Shown here piece after piece: positions 45,701-54,365 of a stretch of DNA of 64,000 nucleotides (its first letter is position 1; every line of letters begins with the position of its first letter). A program made the translations under genes and the position numbers. This DNA comes from Gammaproteobacteria bacterium (GTDB lineage Bacteria; Gemmatimonadota; Gemmatimonadetes; Longimicrobiales; Gaopeijiaceae): positions 124,001 through 188,000 of the forward strand of contig JAPPMM010000017.1 of NCBI GenBank assembly GCA_028819075.1. The letters run 5' to 3'. Under the pieces are notes generated by a model. The model had not been told where the DNA came from. It ran no database searches and worked only from the letters and a program-made list of their open reading frames with translations.

Positions 45701-45993
45701 AGCGCCTCACCTATACGGGTCCGCAGGAGACATCGGCCGCCACCACCCGCGCACGGTCGGCTGCTCCGGTCTCCCGCCGGGCGGACGTGCCGGGGCGAGT
45801 CGATGCGACCGGCATCGCCCGGAGCGCGCGCGCCGCTGCCGGTCCCGCAACCGACGTGTCCACCCTGGCAACCAACCGCGGGGAGGCGCGCAAGTCCCGG
45901 CCGGTCACCGTCGAGGCCCGCCCGGGACGCAACGCGCCCTGTCCCTGCGGCTCGGGAAAGAAATACAAGAAGTGCCACGGGCGCGCCGCCTGA
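42697..45993 (+). CDS. secA: Preprotein translocase ATPase SecA
   Basis: SecA drives protein export through SecYEG. It is 1098 residues, longer than the E. coli protein. Walker A is [18 protein letters not shown], Walker B is [21 protein letters not shown] (in pieces), and the helicase motif is [41 protein letters not shown] and the helical scaffold [16 protein letters not shown] follow. The C-terminal linker is followed by the zinc-binding tail [17 protein letters not shown], used for SecB or ribosome binding. The frame is open upstream across nadD but only the part from ATG 42697 is SecA. Confidence 0.98.
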   Translation: [1098 protein letters not shown]

Positions 45994-46007
45994 CACCCCC
46001 CCGCCCG

Positions 46008-46679
46008 ATGCGCGAATGGCCGCGCGGAGACCGCCCGCGCGAACGCCTGCGGGAGGTGGGCGTGCACGGGCTGGCGACCCGCGAGCTGCTTTCGCTCGTG
46101 GTGGGCAGCGGAAGCAGGGGCGCGAGCGCGATGGACGTGGCGGATGCCCTGCTGCGGCGCTGCGAGGGATCGCTGGCGCGCATGGGATCGGCCCCCGCCG
46201 GGCTCCTGGAGGGCGTTGCGGGCGTCGGAGAGGCGACCGCCGCCAGGGTGCTGGCGGCGCTGGAACTGGGTCGCCGGGGCGTGAGGGAGCGCCTTTCCAC
46301 CCGCGACCCCATCCGCGGCCCCGGCGACATCTATGCGCGCATGGCCCCCCGGCTGCGCGATCTGCGCCACGAGGAGTTTCACGCCCTTCTGCTCAACAGC
46401 CAGCACGGCGTGCTGCGCGAGGTGCTGATCACGCGCGGAATCCTGGACGCCTCCCTCATCCATCCGCGCGAGGTGTTGCGGGAGGCGATCGTGGAAAGCG
46501 CGGCAGCGGTGATTCTGGTGCACAACCACCCATCCGGAAACCCGTCACCCTCCGCCGAGGACCGCGAGGTCACCCGGCAGCTGTCGGCGGCCGGCCGCAC
46601 GGTCGGGATCCCGGTGCTCGACCACGTGATCATCGCGGGCGAAGCGTTTCGCTCGCTGGCCCAGGACGGCCTGATGTAG
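46008..46679 (+). CDS. radC: RadC-family JAMM/MPN+ protein
   Basis: This 223-residue protein starts MREWPRGDRPRERL. A helix-hairpin-helix part (about residues 25-80) is followed by the MPN+ metalloprotease-like domain. The metal motif is HNHPSGNPSPSAEDREVT near residue 170, with the acidic partner in LRHEEFHALLLNSQHGVL. RadC was named for a DNA-repair role that later work has questioned, so the function is not settled. It lies 14 bases after secA. Confidence 0.92.
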   Translation: MREWPRGDRPRERLREVGVHGLATRELLSLVVGSGSRGASAMDVADALLRRCEGSLARMGSAPAGLLEGVAGVGEATAARVLAALELGRRGVRERLSTRDPIRGPGDIYARMAPRLRDLRHEEFHALLLNSQHGVLREVLITRGILDASLIHPREVLREAIVESAAAVILVHNHPSGNPSPSAEDREVTRQLSAAGRTVGIPVLDHVIIAGEAFRSLAQDGLM

Positions 46680-46819
46680 CGGACCGCTCGTCGGAAACTG
46701 CCCGCAGCACCCCGCGTGCGCCCGGTCCCTGCGGATAACCCGGCTGGCGATTATGTTCACTGGTCGAGCGCAGCTCGAACGAGTCCGCACACCGCTGTCT
46801 CACCTGCAGAGTCCCGATA

Positions 46820-49030
46820 ATGGCGACTTCGACTGCCACGATTGCCAGGAACGCGGTTCAGAAACTGCCCGCGCATCTTGCTCCGGCCATCGAGGCGTAC
46901 GCCGACCGCCTGGACGTCAGCCAGATCGAGAGGGCCTACCGGGTCGCAGCGGAAGCACACGCGGGCCAGCGGCGCGCTTCCGGCGCACGCTATGTCACCC
47001 ACGCCGTCGGTGTCGCCACCATCCTGGCGGAACTGCGCCTGGATACCGCTTCCATTGCCGCGGGCCTGATCCACGATGTCGTGGAGGACACCGCCGTCGA
47101 CCTGACCGATGTGGAAGCCCAGTTCGGCGCCGAGGTGGCGGGGATCGTGGACGGCGTCACGAAGATCGGGCGCGTGCGCTTCCGGTCGAATGCGGAACGG
47201 CAGGTCGAGAACTACCGCAAGCTGCTCGTGTCGATGGTGCAGGATGCCCGCGTGATCCTCATCAAGCTCGCCGACCGGCTCCACAACATGCGCACGCTCG
47301 AGCACCTGAGGCCGCCCAAGCAGAGGCGAATCGCGCTGGAGACGCGCAACATCTATGCCCCCATCGCCCATCGCCTCGGGCTGGCGGCCATCAAGTGGGA
47401 GCTGGAGGACCTGGCTTTCAAGTTTCTCGAACCCGGCGAATACAACCAGCTGAAGAAGAAGATTCAGCAGCGCCGCCGGGAACGGGAGCGGCAGATCATG
47501 GAGATGAAGCGTCCGCTGGTCGACATGCTGACCGAAGCGGGAATCCCCTTCGTCGACGTGACCGGCAGGCCGAAGCATCTGTGGTCGATCCACAAGAAGA
47601 TCCGCGCCAACGACCTTCCCTTCGAGGAGATACAGGATCTGCTCGCACTGCGCGTGATTACGGACTCGGTGCAGCACTGCTACGCGTCGCTCGGGGTGAT
47701 CCACAACCGCTGGACTCCGGTGCAGGAGCGCTTCCGCGACTATATCGCGACGCCGAAGTCCAACATGTACCAATCCCTGCACACGACCGTGTTCGGTCCG
47801 CGCGGCCGCCGCTACGAGATCCAGATCCGCACCGAGGCGATGCACCTGACGGCGGAGCAGGGGATCGCCGCGCACTGGCGCTACAAGGAAGGCGGGGGCG
47901 CCAGGAAAGACGAGGTCGGAGAAGCTCTCTCCTGGTTCCGCCAGGTGCTCGAATGGCAGAAGGATACCAGCGAGCCGGAGGAATTCATGGAATTCCTCCG
48001 CATGGACCTCTTTCAGGGAGAGATCTTCGTCTTTACCCCCAAGGGCGAAGTCAAGCAGCTTCCCGTCGGCGCGACTCCGATCGATTTCGCGTATTCCGTC
48101 CACAGCGAAATCGGATCGCACTGCGCGGGCGCGCGGGTGAACGGCCGCATCGCCCCGCTCTCGCGCAAGCTCAAGAACGGCGACACGGTCGAGATCATCA
48201 AGAACGCCAAGCAGCGTCCAAACCGCGACTGGCTCGCGTTCGTCAAGACGTCGCGGGCGCGCGGGCAGATCCGCCGCTGGATCCGCAAGGAGGAATTCGC
48301 CTCCGCCCTTCAGCTGGGTGGGGATTTCCTGAAGCAGGAGCTTCGCAAGCGACGCCTTCCCAAGCCGGGCGACGACGCGAAGATCCATGCGGCCGCGCAG
48401 CTGGGCTATCCCGACTTCGACCAGTTGCAGGCGGCGCTGGGGCGGGGAGACGTGGGTCCGGCTGCCGCCCTCAGGGCCCTCTTCCCGGACCAGGAGACCA
48501 CTCCCGGCTCCCAGCGCCCTTCCACGTTGCGGCGCATCGCCGCGAGGATACGTCCTTCCAGCAAAGGCGTGCGCATCCAGGGCGTGGACAACCTGATGGT
48601 GCGCTACTCCCAGTGCTGCCAGCCGGTGCCGGGCGACGACGTCATCGGCTACATCACGGTCGGGCGCGGCATCTCGATTCACCGGACCGACTGCGCCAAC
48701 GTGCTCTATCTGTCCCAGGATCCGGAGCGCAGGGTCGAAATCCGATGGACGGCGGAGAAGGGAGATACCCGGATGGTGAAGATTCAGGCGCGGGCCGTGG
48801 ATCGCCGGGGGCTCCTGTCGGATATCGCCAAGGCCATCGCCAACACCGGAACCAACATCCAGAATGCGGACGTTCGATCGGACAGGGCGGGCATGAGCGG
48901 CGAGTTCGTGGTGGAGGTGGAGGACCTGGCTCACCTGGAAAAGGTGCTCAAGGCCGTGAACCAGGTGAAGGGCGTGCTCACGGTCGAACGGCGCGAGAGC
49001 AAGGGCGAGACGGGAAGGATCGAGGCCTGA
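46820..49030 (+). CDS. rsh: Bifunctional (p)ppGpp synthetase/hydrolase (RelA/SpoT homologue)
   Basis: This protein makes and degrades the stringent-response alarmone. It is 736 residues. The HD hydrolase domain (about residues 45-190) keeps all catalytic residues: [15 protein letters not shown] and [11 protein letters not shown]. The synthetase domain has [31 protein letters not shown] and [11 protein letters not shown]. The TGS domain starts at [19 protein letters not shown] (about residue 400) and a C-terminal ACT domain is near residue 660. Both activities look intact, as expected for a single long RSH. The 140-base upstream gap may hold its promoter, but none is clear. Confidence 0.96.
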   Translation: MATSTATIARNAVQKLPAHLAPAIEAYADRLDVSQIERAYRVAAEAHAGQRRASGARYVTHAVGVATILAELRLDTASIAAGLIHDVVEDTAVDLTDVEAQFGAEVAGIVDGVTKIGRVRFRSNAERQVENYRKLLVSMVQDARVILIKLADRLHNMRTLEHLRPPKQRRIALETRNIYAPIAHRLGLAAIKWELEDLAFKFLEPGEYNQLKKKIQQRRRERERQIMEMKRPLVDMLTEAGIPFVDVTGRPKHLWSIHKKIRANDLPFEEIQDLLALRVITDSVQHCYASLGVIHNRWTPVQERFRDYIATPKSNMYQSLHTTVFGPRGRRYEIQIRTEAMHLTAEQGIAAHWRYKEGGGARKDEVGEALSWFRQVLEWQKDTSEPEEFMEFLRMDLFQGEIFVFTPKGEVKQLPVGATPIDFAYSVHSEIGSHCAGARVNGRIAPLSRKLKNGDTVEIIKNAKQRPNRDWLAFVKTSRARGQIRRWIRKEEFASALQLGGDFLKQELRKRRLPKPGDDAKIHAAAQLGYPDFDQLQAALGRGDVGPAAALRALFPDQETTPGSQRPSTLRRIAARIRPSSKGVRIQGVDNLMVRYSQCCQPVPGDDVIGYITVGRGISIHRTDCANVLYLSQDPERRVEIRWTAEKGDTRMVKIQARAVDRRGLLSDIAKAIANTGTNIQNADVRSDRAGMSGEFVVEVEDLAHLEKVLKAVNQVKGVLTVERRESKGETGRIEA

Positions 49031-49034
49031 GTTC

Positions 49035-51041
49035 GTGCCCCGGTTCGAGATCCACTCCTCCTTCGAGCCCGCGGGAGACCAGCCCTCCGCGATCGAGGAG
49101 CTTTCGGCCGGCCTGGAGGATGGCAGCCGCTTCCAGACCCTGCTGGGGGCGACCGGCACCGGGAAGACGCTCTCGATGGCGCACGTCATCCAGCGCCACG
49201 GTCGTCCCACGCTGGTGATGTCCCACAACAAGACCCTTGCGGCTCAGCTCTACGGGGAACTCAAGGCGCTTTTCCCCGTCAATGCGGTCGAGTATTTCGT
49301 CTCCTACTACGACTATTATCAGCCGGAGGCCTATGTCCCGGCCACCGACACCTATATCGAGAAGGACGCGAGCATCAACGAGGACATCGACCGGCTGCGT
49401 CTCCGCTCCACCTCCTCGCTGTTCGAGCGGGACGACGTAATCGTGGTGGCGTCGGTTTCGTGCATCTACGGCCTGGGCAACCCCGCCGACTATCGCTCCC
49501 TCATGCTGGAGGCGCGGGTGGGGGAGCTCGTGCCGCGTGACGAGTTGCTGCGGGGGCTGGTCGACATTCAGTACCACCGCAACGACTTCGCCTTCGAGCG
49601 CGGCACCTTCAGGGTACGGGGCGACACCGTCGAGATTCTGCCCGCCTATGAGGAGCAGGGGATCCGCATCGAACTGTGGGGCGACGAAATCGAGCGCATC
49701 ACGCGGTTCGAGCCCCTCACCGGAGAGGCGATCGTTTCCCTGAACCGCACCGCCATCTACCCCGCCAGCCACTATGTCACGCACCGCCGCACCTTGGAGG
49801 AGGCGGTGCCCCTGATCCGCGACGAACTGGCCGATCAACTGCACCGCTTTCGCGGGGCGGGCAAGCTGCTGGAGGCGCAGCGGCTCGAGTCGCGCACCAA
49901 CTTCGACATTGAGATGATGCTGGAGGTGGGAACCTGCCCGGGCATCGAGAACTACTCGCGCTTCATCAGCCGCCGCGAGGCCGGAGAACGGCCATCCTGC
50001 CTTCTGGACTACTTCCCGGAGCGCTTTCTCACCATCGTGGACGAATCGCACGTGTCCCTTCCGCAGATCCGCGGGATGTTCAACGGCGACAAGGCGCGCA
50101 AGGATACCCTGGTCGAGTTCGGCTTTCGGCTGCCCAGCGCGCTGGACAACCGGCCGCTCCGGTACGAGGAGTGGGAGTCCGTTCTGGATCAGGCGGTTTT
50201 CGTCTCGGCCACCCCTGGCGACATGGAGCTGGGGCTGTCGCGGGGCGTCGTGGTGGAACAGATCATCCGCCCCACGGGGCTGGTCGACCCGGAGGTGGAG
50301 GTGCGTCCCGTGCGCGGCCAGGTCGACGATCTGCTCGCCGAAATCCACGAACGGGCGGCCCGCGGCGAGCGCATCCTGGTCACCACCCTCACCAAGCGCA
50401 TGGCTGAGGACCTCTCGGAGTACCTGCAGTCGCTGGGGGTGCGCGTCCGCTACATGCACTCGGAGATCAACACCATCGACCGGGTGGACATCCTGCGCGC
50501 CCTGCGGCTCGGCGGAATCGACGTGCTGGTGGGCATCAACCTGCTGCGCGAGGGTCTCGATCTGCCGGAGGTGTCTCTGGTCGCCATTCTGGACGCCGAC
50601 AAGGAGGGCTTCCTGCGCGATGCCCGTTCGCTGATCCAGACCATCGGCCGGGCCGCCCGCAACGTTCGCGGCACGGCGATTCTCTATGCCGACACCATCA
50701 CCGAATCGATGGCGAGGTGCCTCGACGAGACCAATCGGCGACGCGAGATTCAGCTCGCCTACAACAGGGAACATCGGATCACTCCGGAAACCATCGTGAA
50801 GAGCGTAGAGGAGATCGAGTTCAGCACCCGTGTGGCGGATGCGCGCGAGAAGCCGGTCGCCCTGGTGGCGGAAGCACAGCCGGGCTATTCGGACGAAGTC
50901 AACCGCGAAGAGTACGTGAAGATTCTGGAAGAGGAGATGAACCGGGCGTCGGGCGCACTCGAGTTCGAGCGGGCCGCGATGCTGCGGGACCAGCTTTTCG
51001 AGCTGCGGGTGTCGCTCGAGGGCGAAGGCGCGAAAAGGTAG
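49035..51041 (+). CDS. uvrB: UvrABC system protein B
   Basis: UvrB is the damage-verifying helicase of nucleotide excision repair. It is 668 residues from GTG 49035. Walker A is [14 protein letters not shown], the DNA-wedging beta hairpin is [12 protein letters not shown] (about residue 95) and Walker B is [16 protein letters not shown]. Helicase motifs [29 protein letters not shown] (in pieces) and QTIGRAARN follow. The C-terminal UVR motif is [30 protein letters not shown] (in pieces). It lies four bases after rsh, a pairing worth noting because both act in stress. Confidence 0.98.
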   Translation: MPRFEIHSSFEPAGDQPSAIEELSAGLEDGSRFQTLLGATGTGKTLSMAHVIQRHGRPTLVMSHNKTLAAQLYGELKALFPVNAVEYFVSYYDYYQPEAYVPATDTYIEKDASINEDIDRLRLRSTSSLFERDDVIVVASVSCIYGLGNPADYRSLMLEARVGELVPRDELLRGLVDIQYHRNDFAFERGTFRVRGDTVEILPAYEEQGIRIELWGDEIERITRFEPLTGEAIVSLNRTAIYPASHYVTHRRTLEEAVPLIRDELADQLHRFRGAGKLLEAQRLESRTNFDIEMMLEVGTCPGIENYSRFISRREAGERPSCLLDYFPERFLTIVDESHVSLPQIRGMFNGDKARKDTLVEFGFRLPSALDNRPLRYEEWESVLDQAVFVSATPGDMELGLSRGVVVEQIIRPTGLVDPEVEVRPVRGQVDDLLAEIHERAARGERILVTTLTKRMAEDLSEYLQSLGVRVRYMHSEINTIDRVDILRALRLGGIDVLVGINLLREGLDLPEVSLVAILDADKEGFLRDARSLIQTIGRAARNVRGTAILYADTITESMARCLDETNRRREIQLAYNREHRITPETIVKSVEEIEFSTRVADAREKPVALVAEAQPGYSDEVNREEYVKILEEEMNRASGALEFERAAMLRDQLFELRVSLEGEGAKR

Positions 51042-51047
51042 GCCGGG

Positions 51048-51533
51048 ATGCCCCCGGACACGGCGGAGACCGCGTCGGTGAAGACGCGGAGGGTGCTGAG
51101 CGAGGAAGAGCTGGCGAGGTGGGGCGAGCGCATCGGGTCTTCGGTCAGGCCTCCGGTGTTTCTGATGCTGCGCGGACCGGTGGGTGCGGGGAAGTCGGTG
51201 CTGGCGAGGGCGGTGGCGCGAGGGGCCGGGGTGCGCGGGGCCGTGCCGTCGCCGACCTTCAATCTGGTCTTCCGTTATCCGGGCGTGAGGGGAAAAACCA
51301 TCGTACACATGGATCTGTATCGTCTGAACGACGAATCCGAACTGGCGGAACTGGGCTGGTTCGAGCTTGGCGACAGAGGTGAAATCGTGATCGTCGAATG
51401 GCCGGAGAGAGCGCGGGCCCTCCTTCCGCCGGACCGCTGGGAGATATCCCTGACCGCGCCGGCTCCCGGCGCAACCGTGCGCGCGGTCGAGGTCTCCTGC
51501 AGCGGAAACCCGCCCGGGTTGCCGGATCGATGA
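51048..51533 (+). CDS. tsaE: tRNA t6A biosynthesis ATPase TsaE
   Basis: TsaE is the ATPase that supports the TsaBD complex in making t6A37 on ANN-decoding tRNAs. It is 161 residues. Walker A is LRGPVGAGKSVLARAVARG near residue 44. SPTFNLVFRYPG, HMDLYRLNDESELAELGW and IVIVEWPERARALLP are the conserved family motifs. The TGA overlaps the tsaB start by ATGA. tsaD is not in this window. Confidence 0.95.
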   Translation: MPPDTAETASVKTRRVLSEEELARWGERIGSSVRPPVFLMLRGPVGAGKSVLARAVARGAGVRGAVPSPTFNLVFRYPGVRGKTIVHMDLYRLNDESELAELGWFELGDRGEIVIVEWPERARALLPPDRWEISLTAPAPGATVRAVEVSCSGNPPGLPDR

Positions 51534-52291
51534 ACGGACGCAGCCGCACCATTCTCGCCTTCGACACGTCGTCGCGGCTGGGGTCCGTGATCGTGACCGC
51601 GAACGGCAACGTGCTCGCGCGTGCCTTCCTGCGCAGCCCGCGCCGGCACGCCGCCCGCCTTTTGCCCGCCATTCGCGGCGTGCTCGTGGCTTCGGGCGCC
51701 CAACTGGGCGATCTGGCGGGTATCGTGGTGGGGAGTGGCCCGGGGTCCTTTACCGGCGTACGGGTGGCGGCGGCGACTGCAAAGGGGCTGACGGAGGGAT
51801 GCGGGGTGCCGATATGGACCTACTCCAGCCTGGCCGCCGCCGCGGCTTCGGAAGGCGTTTGGCTGCCCGCCGGCTGGTCCGGACCGGCCGGGTGGCGCAA
51901 GGGGCACGAGGACCGGGCGGTGGAGCCTCCCGAACCCGGCACTCCCTGCTACGTCCTCTTCGACGCGCGCGCGGACCGGGTGTACGCAGGCTGTTTCCGG
52001 GTGGGACCCGCCTCCGTCGATGTCCTGGTCCCCCCGTCCGCCACGCGCCTGGGCGAAGTACTGTCCTCGGCCATTCCGGAAGGGGCGATCTTCGCGGGCG
52101 ACGGCGCATTTCGCCACGCCGCGGCGATCGGGCGGCGCGGCTGGCGTGTCGTCCCGCCCCCGGCCGGATTGCCCACCGCCGAGGGGCTCGCCCGCCTCTT
52201 CACGCTCATGCCCGGGCCGCCCGTGGACAACGCGCGAGCGTGGGAGCCGGAGTACCTGCGTCCCTGGAGGGCCGGGGCTGCCGGTCCGTGA
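51530..52291 (+). CDS. tsaB: tRNA t6A biosynthesis protein TsaB
   Basis: TsaB is the structural partner of TsaD in t6A synthesis. It is 253 residues. The ASKHA-like N-terminus TILAFDTSSRLGSVIV is followed by the conserved GIVVGSGPGSFTGVRVAAATAKGL and later YVLFDARADRVYAGCF. The region around residues 95-130, including GWSGPAGWRKGHEDRAVEPP, is a longer proline/tryptophan insertion than in short homologues. PEYLRPW closes the family pattern near the end. Confidence 0.93.
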   Translation: MNGRSRTILAFDTSSRLGSVIVTANGNVLARAFLRSPRRHAARLLPAIRGVLVASGAQLGDLAGIVVGSGPGSFTGVRVAAATAKGLTEGCGVPIWTYSSLAAAAASEGVWLPAGWSGPAGWRKGHEDRAVEPPEPGTPCYVLFDARADRVYAGCFRVGPASVDVLVPPSATRLGEVLSSAIPEGAIFAGDGAFRHAAAIGRRGWRVVPPPAGLPTAEGLARLFTLMPGPPVDNARAWEPEYLRPWRAGAAGP

Positions 52292-52420
52292 TCGCCGCGC
52301 CCCAGACGCCAGGATCCCGCGGAGCGGGCGGGGGTAGTGTGTCCCGGATCTCGCCATCGCACGGGCCGCCGTCCATGCCCGGCCCCCGTCACCCTGAAGA
52401 GCCGGAGGACTGAACCCCAA

Positions 52421-53143
52421 ATGACCGCGGTCGGGATCCTGGCGCTCCAGAGCCGTCCCTCGGCAACCTTGCTGGAAATGGTCGTCGGGGCGAGCGCCCC
52501 TACCCTGGTGGTGCTGGCCGTGCTCGGCGTGTTTTCCCTGGCGAGCTGGTACGTGATCGGCTGGAAGTACCTCCAGTTTCGCAAGGTTCGGACCCAGGGA
52601 AACCAGTTCCTGGACGCGGTGTCCAATGCGCGGGGGCTCGAAGAGGCCTATACCGCGATTCTGGCCCTCCCGGAGTCCCCCTACGGCCGCCTCTTTCGAC
52701 ACGGGGTCAACTTCTTCAGCGAGTTGCGGCCGGGGGCGCTGCGCGGAGGCGTGTCCGCAAGGGAAGGATTGACCCAGGTTGAGCTGGAGACGCTTCGGAT
52801 GGTATTGCAGAAGGAGGAATCCGACGAGCGCGACGACCTCGCCCAGGGCCTTACCTGGCTCGCGGTCATCGGCTCCATCTCGCCCCTGCTCGGGCTGATG
52901 GGAACCGTGATCGGCATCATGAACACCTTCCGGGGAATCACCGCGAGCGGCTCGGCGAACATTGCCGCCGTGGCCCCGGGGGTGGCGGAGGCGCTGGTGA
53001 CCACCGTGACCGGCCTCTTCGTCGCCATCCCGGCGGTCATCGCCTACAACTACTACGTTTCGCGGTTGAACCTGGTCGCGGGTGAGCTCGAGGGGTTCTC
53101 GAGCGAGTTCATCGGCACGCTCGCGCGGGAAGGGCACGTTTGA
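52421..53143 (+). CDS. tolQ: TolQ (MotA/TolQ/ExbB proton channel)
   Basis: TolQ is the proton-channel subunit that powers the Tol-Pal system in the inner membrane. It is 240 residues. Three membrane segments are seen: about residues 23-43, then a pair near residues 140-160 and 185-205. The conserved LAVIGSISPLLGLMGTVIGIMNTFRGI and APGVAEALVTTVTGLFVAIPAVIAYNYY fit the family (in pieces). ATG 52421 is preferred; an upstream extension lacks family similarity. It overlaps tolR. The context with TolB, Pal and CpoB identifies it as TolQ rather than ExbB. Confidence 0.94.
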   Translation: MTAVGILALQSRPSATLLEMVVGASAPTLVVLAVLGVFSLASWYVIGWKYLQFRKVRTQGNQFLDAVSNARGLEEAYTAILALPESPYGRLFRHGVNFFSELRPGALRGGVSAREGLTQVELETLRMVLQKEESDERDDLAQGLTWLAVIGSISPLLGLMGTVIGIMNTFRGITASGSANIAAVAPGVAEALVTTVTGLFVAIPAVIAYNYYVSRLNLVAGELEGFSSEFIGTLAREGHV

Positions 53144-53577
53144 GCCACGAAGGCCGGTCGCGGGGACGCCGCGGGGATCTGCCGCTGCGCGCGGAGATCA
53201 ACGTGACCTCGCTCGTGGACGTCGCCTTCACGTTGCTGGTGATCTTCATCATCACCGCCCCCATCCTCCAGGGGGGCATCGAGGTGGGCGTGCCGCGAGC
53301 CGATGTCGCTGCGCTGACCGCGGACGAAGAGCCCCTGATCGTCGCGGTTCGCGCCAACGGGGAGATCGTGCTCTCCGAGACGGTCGTGCCCTACGAGGAC
53401 CTCGAGGGCGTGCTATCCCAGGCGGTTAGCGCGCGCAACGTGGGGCAGATCTACATTCGGGGCGACTCCCTTGCGTACCATGGCGACATGGTGCGGGTCT
53501 TCGCGAAGGTCCAGGACCTGGCGCGGCAGGAGGGAATCCGCTTCGCGATCGTTGCCGAGCCCGACGCGAGCCGATAG
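53140..53577 (+). CDS. tolR: TolR (ExbD/TolR family)
   Basis: TolR is the stator partner of TolQ. It is 145 residues. The basic N-terminus is followed by LRAEINVTSLVDVAFTLLVIFIITAPILQGG (in pieces), with the key transmembrane aspartate in SLVDVAFTLL. The periplasmic domain (about residues 60-140) includes YIRGDSLAYHGDMVRVFAKVQDL. The start is TTG 53140, which overlaps the tolQ stop by TTGA and has GGGAAGGG upstream. Confidence 0.94.
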   Translation: MSHEGRSRGRRGDLPLRAEINVTSLVDVAFTLLVIFIITAPILQGGIEVGVPRADVAALTADEEPLIVAVRANGEIVLSETVVPYEDLEGVLSQAVSARNVGQIYIRGDSLAYHGDMVRVFAKVQDLARQEGIRFAIVAEPDASR

Positions 53578-53593
53578 AAGGGGGGGAGTGGCG

Positions 53594-54352
53594 GTGGGCC
53601 GAAGCGCGCGACGGCGAAGGGACCGGCCGGGCAGGTCTCCGGTCTTCTTCTCGGTCGGCCTGCACGGGTTCTTCCTGATGCTGGTCGTGGCGACCAACAT
53701 CCAGCCCGAACCGGTGCAGCTGGTGACCATCGAGCTTGAACTGGTCGCCATGCCCGCTCCCGCTGCCGAGGTCGAACCCGCGCCGGCTCCGGAGGAGGAG
53801 GAACTGACGGTCGACACCCCCGAGCCCGAAGCCCTTCCCGAGGAGGAGCCGGTAGCCGAACTGGAGGACGAAGCGGAGCCCGAGCCCGTTCCTCTCCCGG
53901 ATGCCCCGGAGCCCGTCCCGGAGGAACGGCCGGTGGAGGAGGAACCCGAGCCGGCGCCGCTGGACGAACCCAGCACGGGCACCGACGATCTCGATGTCCG
54001 CATGAGGGGCGTGGAACGGGATTTCCCACAGTATTACGCCAACATGCAGCGGCAGATGCGGCGGTGCTTCCGTCCGCCGGGGATGGCCGATCTTACCGCT
54101 TCGGTGGACTTCGTGCTCGACCGGGAGGGCAAGGTGATCGACACGACGGTGCGCATCTCCGAGACATCGAGAAGCGTCGTCTTCGATCTGGCCGTGCGGG
54201 AGGCCGTCGAATGCGCCGGAGGTGGACGCTTCGGTCCGCTGCCGCCGGAGATGGGGCTCGAAAACGCACCCTTCCGGTTCACTTTCAGCCCGGCGCGGCG
54301 CCGGCCGCCGACGGAGTCCACGGTCCGTCACGGGCCGGGTCCGGCCGCGTAG
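53594..54352 (+). CDS. TolA/TonB-like energy transducer
   Basis: This 252-residue protein has a basic N-terminus, one membrane segment (about residues 17-33), then a long Pro/Glu/Ala-rich stretch (about residues 45-120), and a C-terminal TonB/TolA-like domain starting at FPQYYANMQRQMRRCFRPPG. The linker is the low-complexity Pro-Glu type rather than the long helix of E. coli TolA. The C-terminus has DFVLDREGKVIDTTVRISETS. By position between tolR and tolB it most likely acts as TolA. I prefer GTG 53594, which has a GGGGGGAG stretch upstream; GTG 53588 is close. Confidence 0.85.
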   Translation: MGRSARRRRDRPGRSPVFFSVGLHGFFLMLVVATNIQPEPVQLVTIELELVAMPAPAAEVEPAPAPEEEELTVDTPEPEALPEEEPVAELEDEAEPEPVPLPDAPEPVPEERPVEEEPEPAPLDEPSTGTDDLDVRMRGVERDFPQYYANMQRQMRRCFRPPGMADLTASVDFVLDREGKVIDTTVRISETSRSVVFDLAVREAVECAGGGRFGPLPPEMGLENAPFRFTFSPARRRPPTESTVRHGPGPAA

Positions 54353-54365
54353 GGAGGAGCGTCAC

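Noticed and set aside
42124-45993. Continuous frame joining a region inside nadD to secA, suggesting a fusion
   Set aside because: The upstream part is the nadD gene read in another frame and has no domain signature; SecA begins at ATG 42697 with an ATGA overlap.
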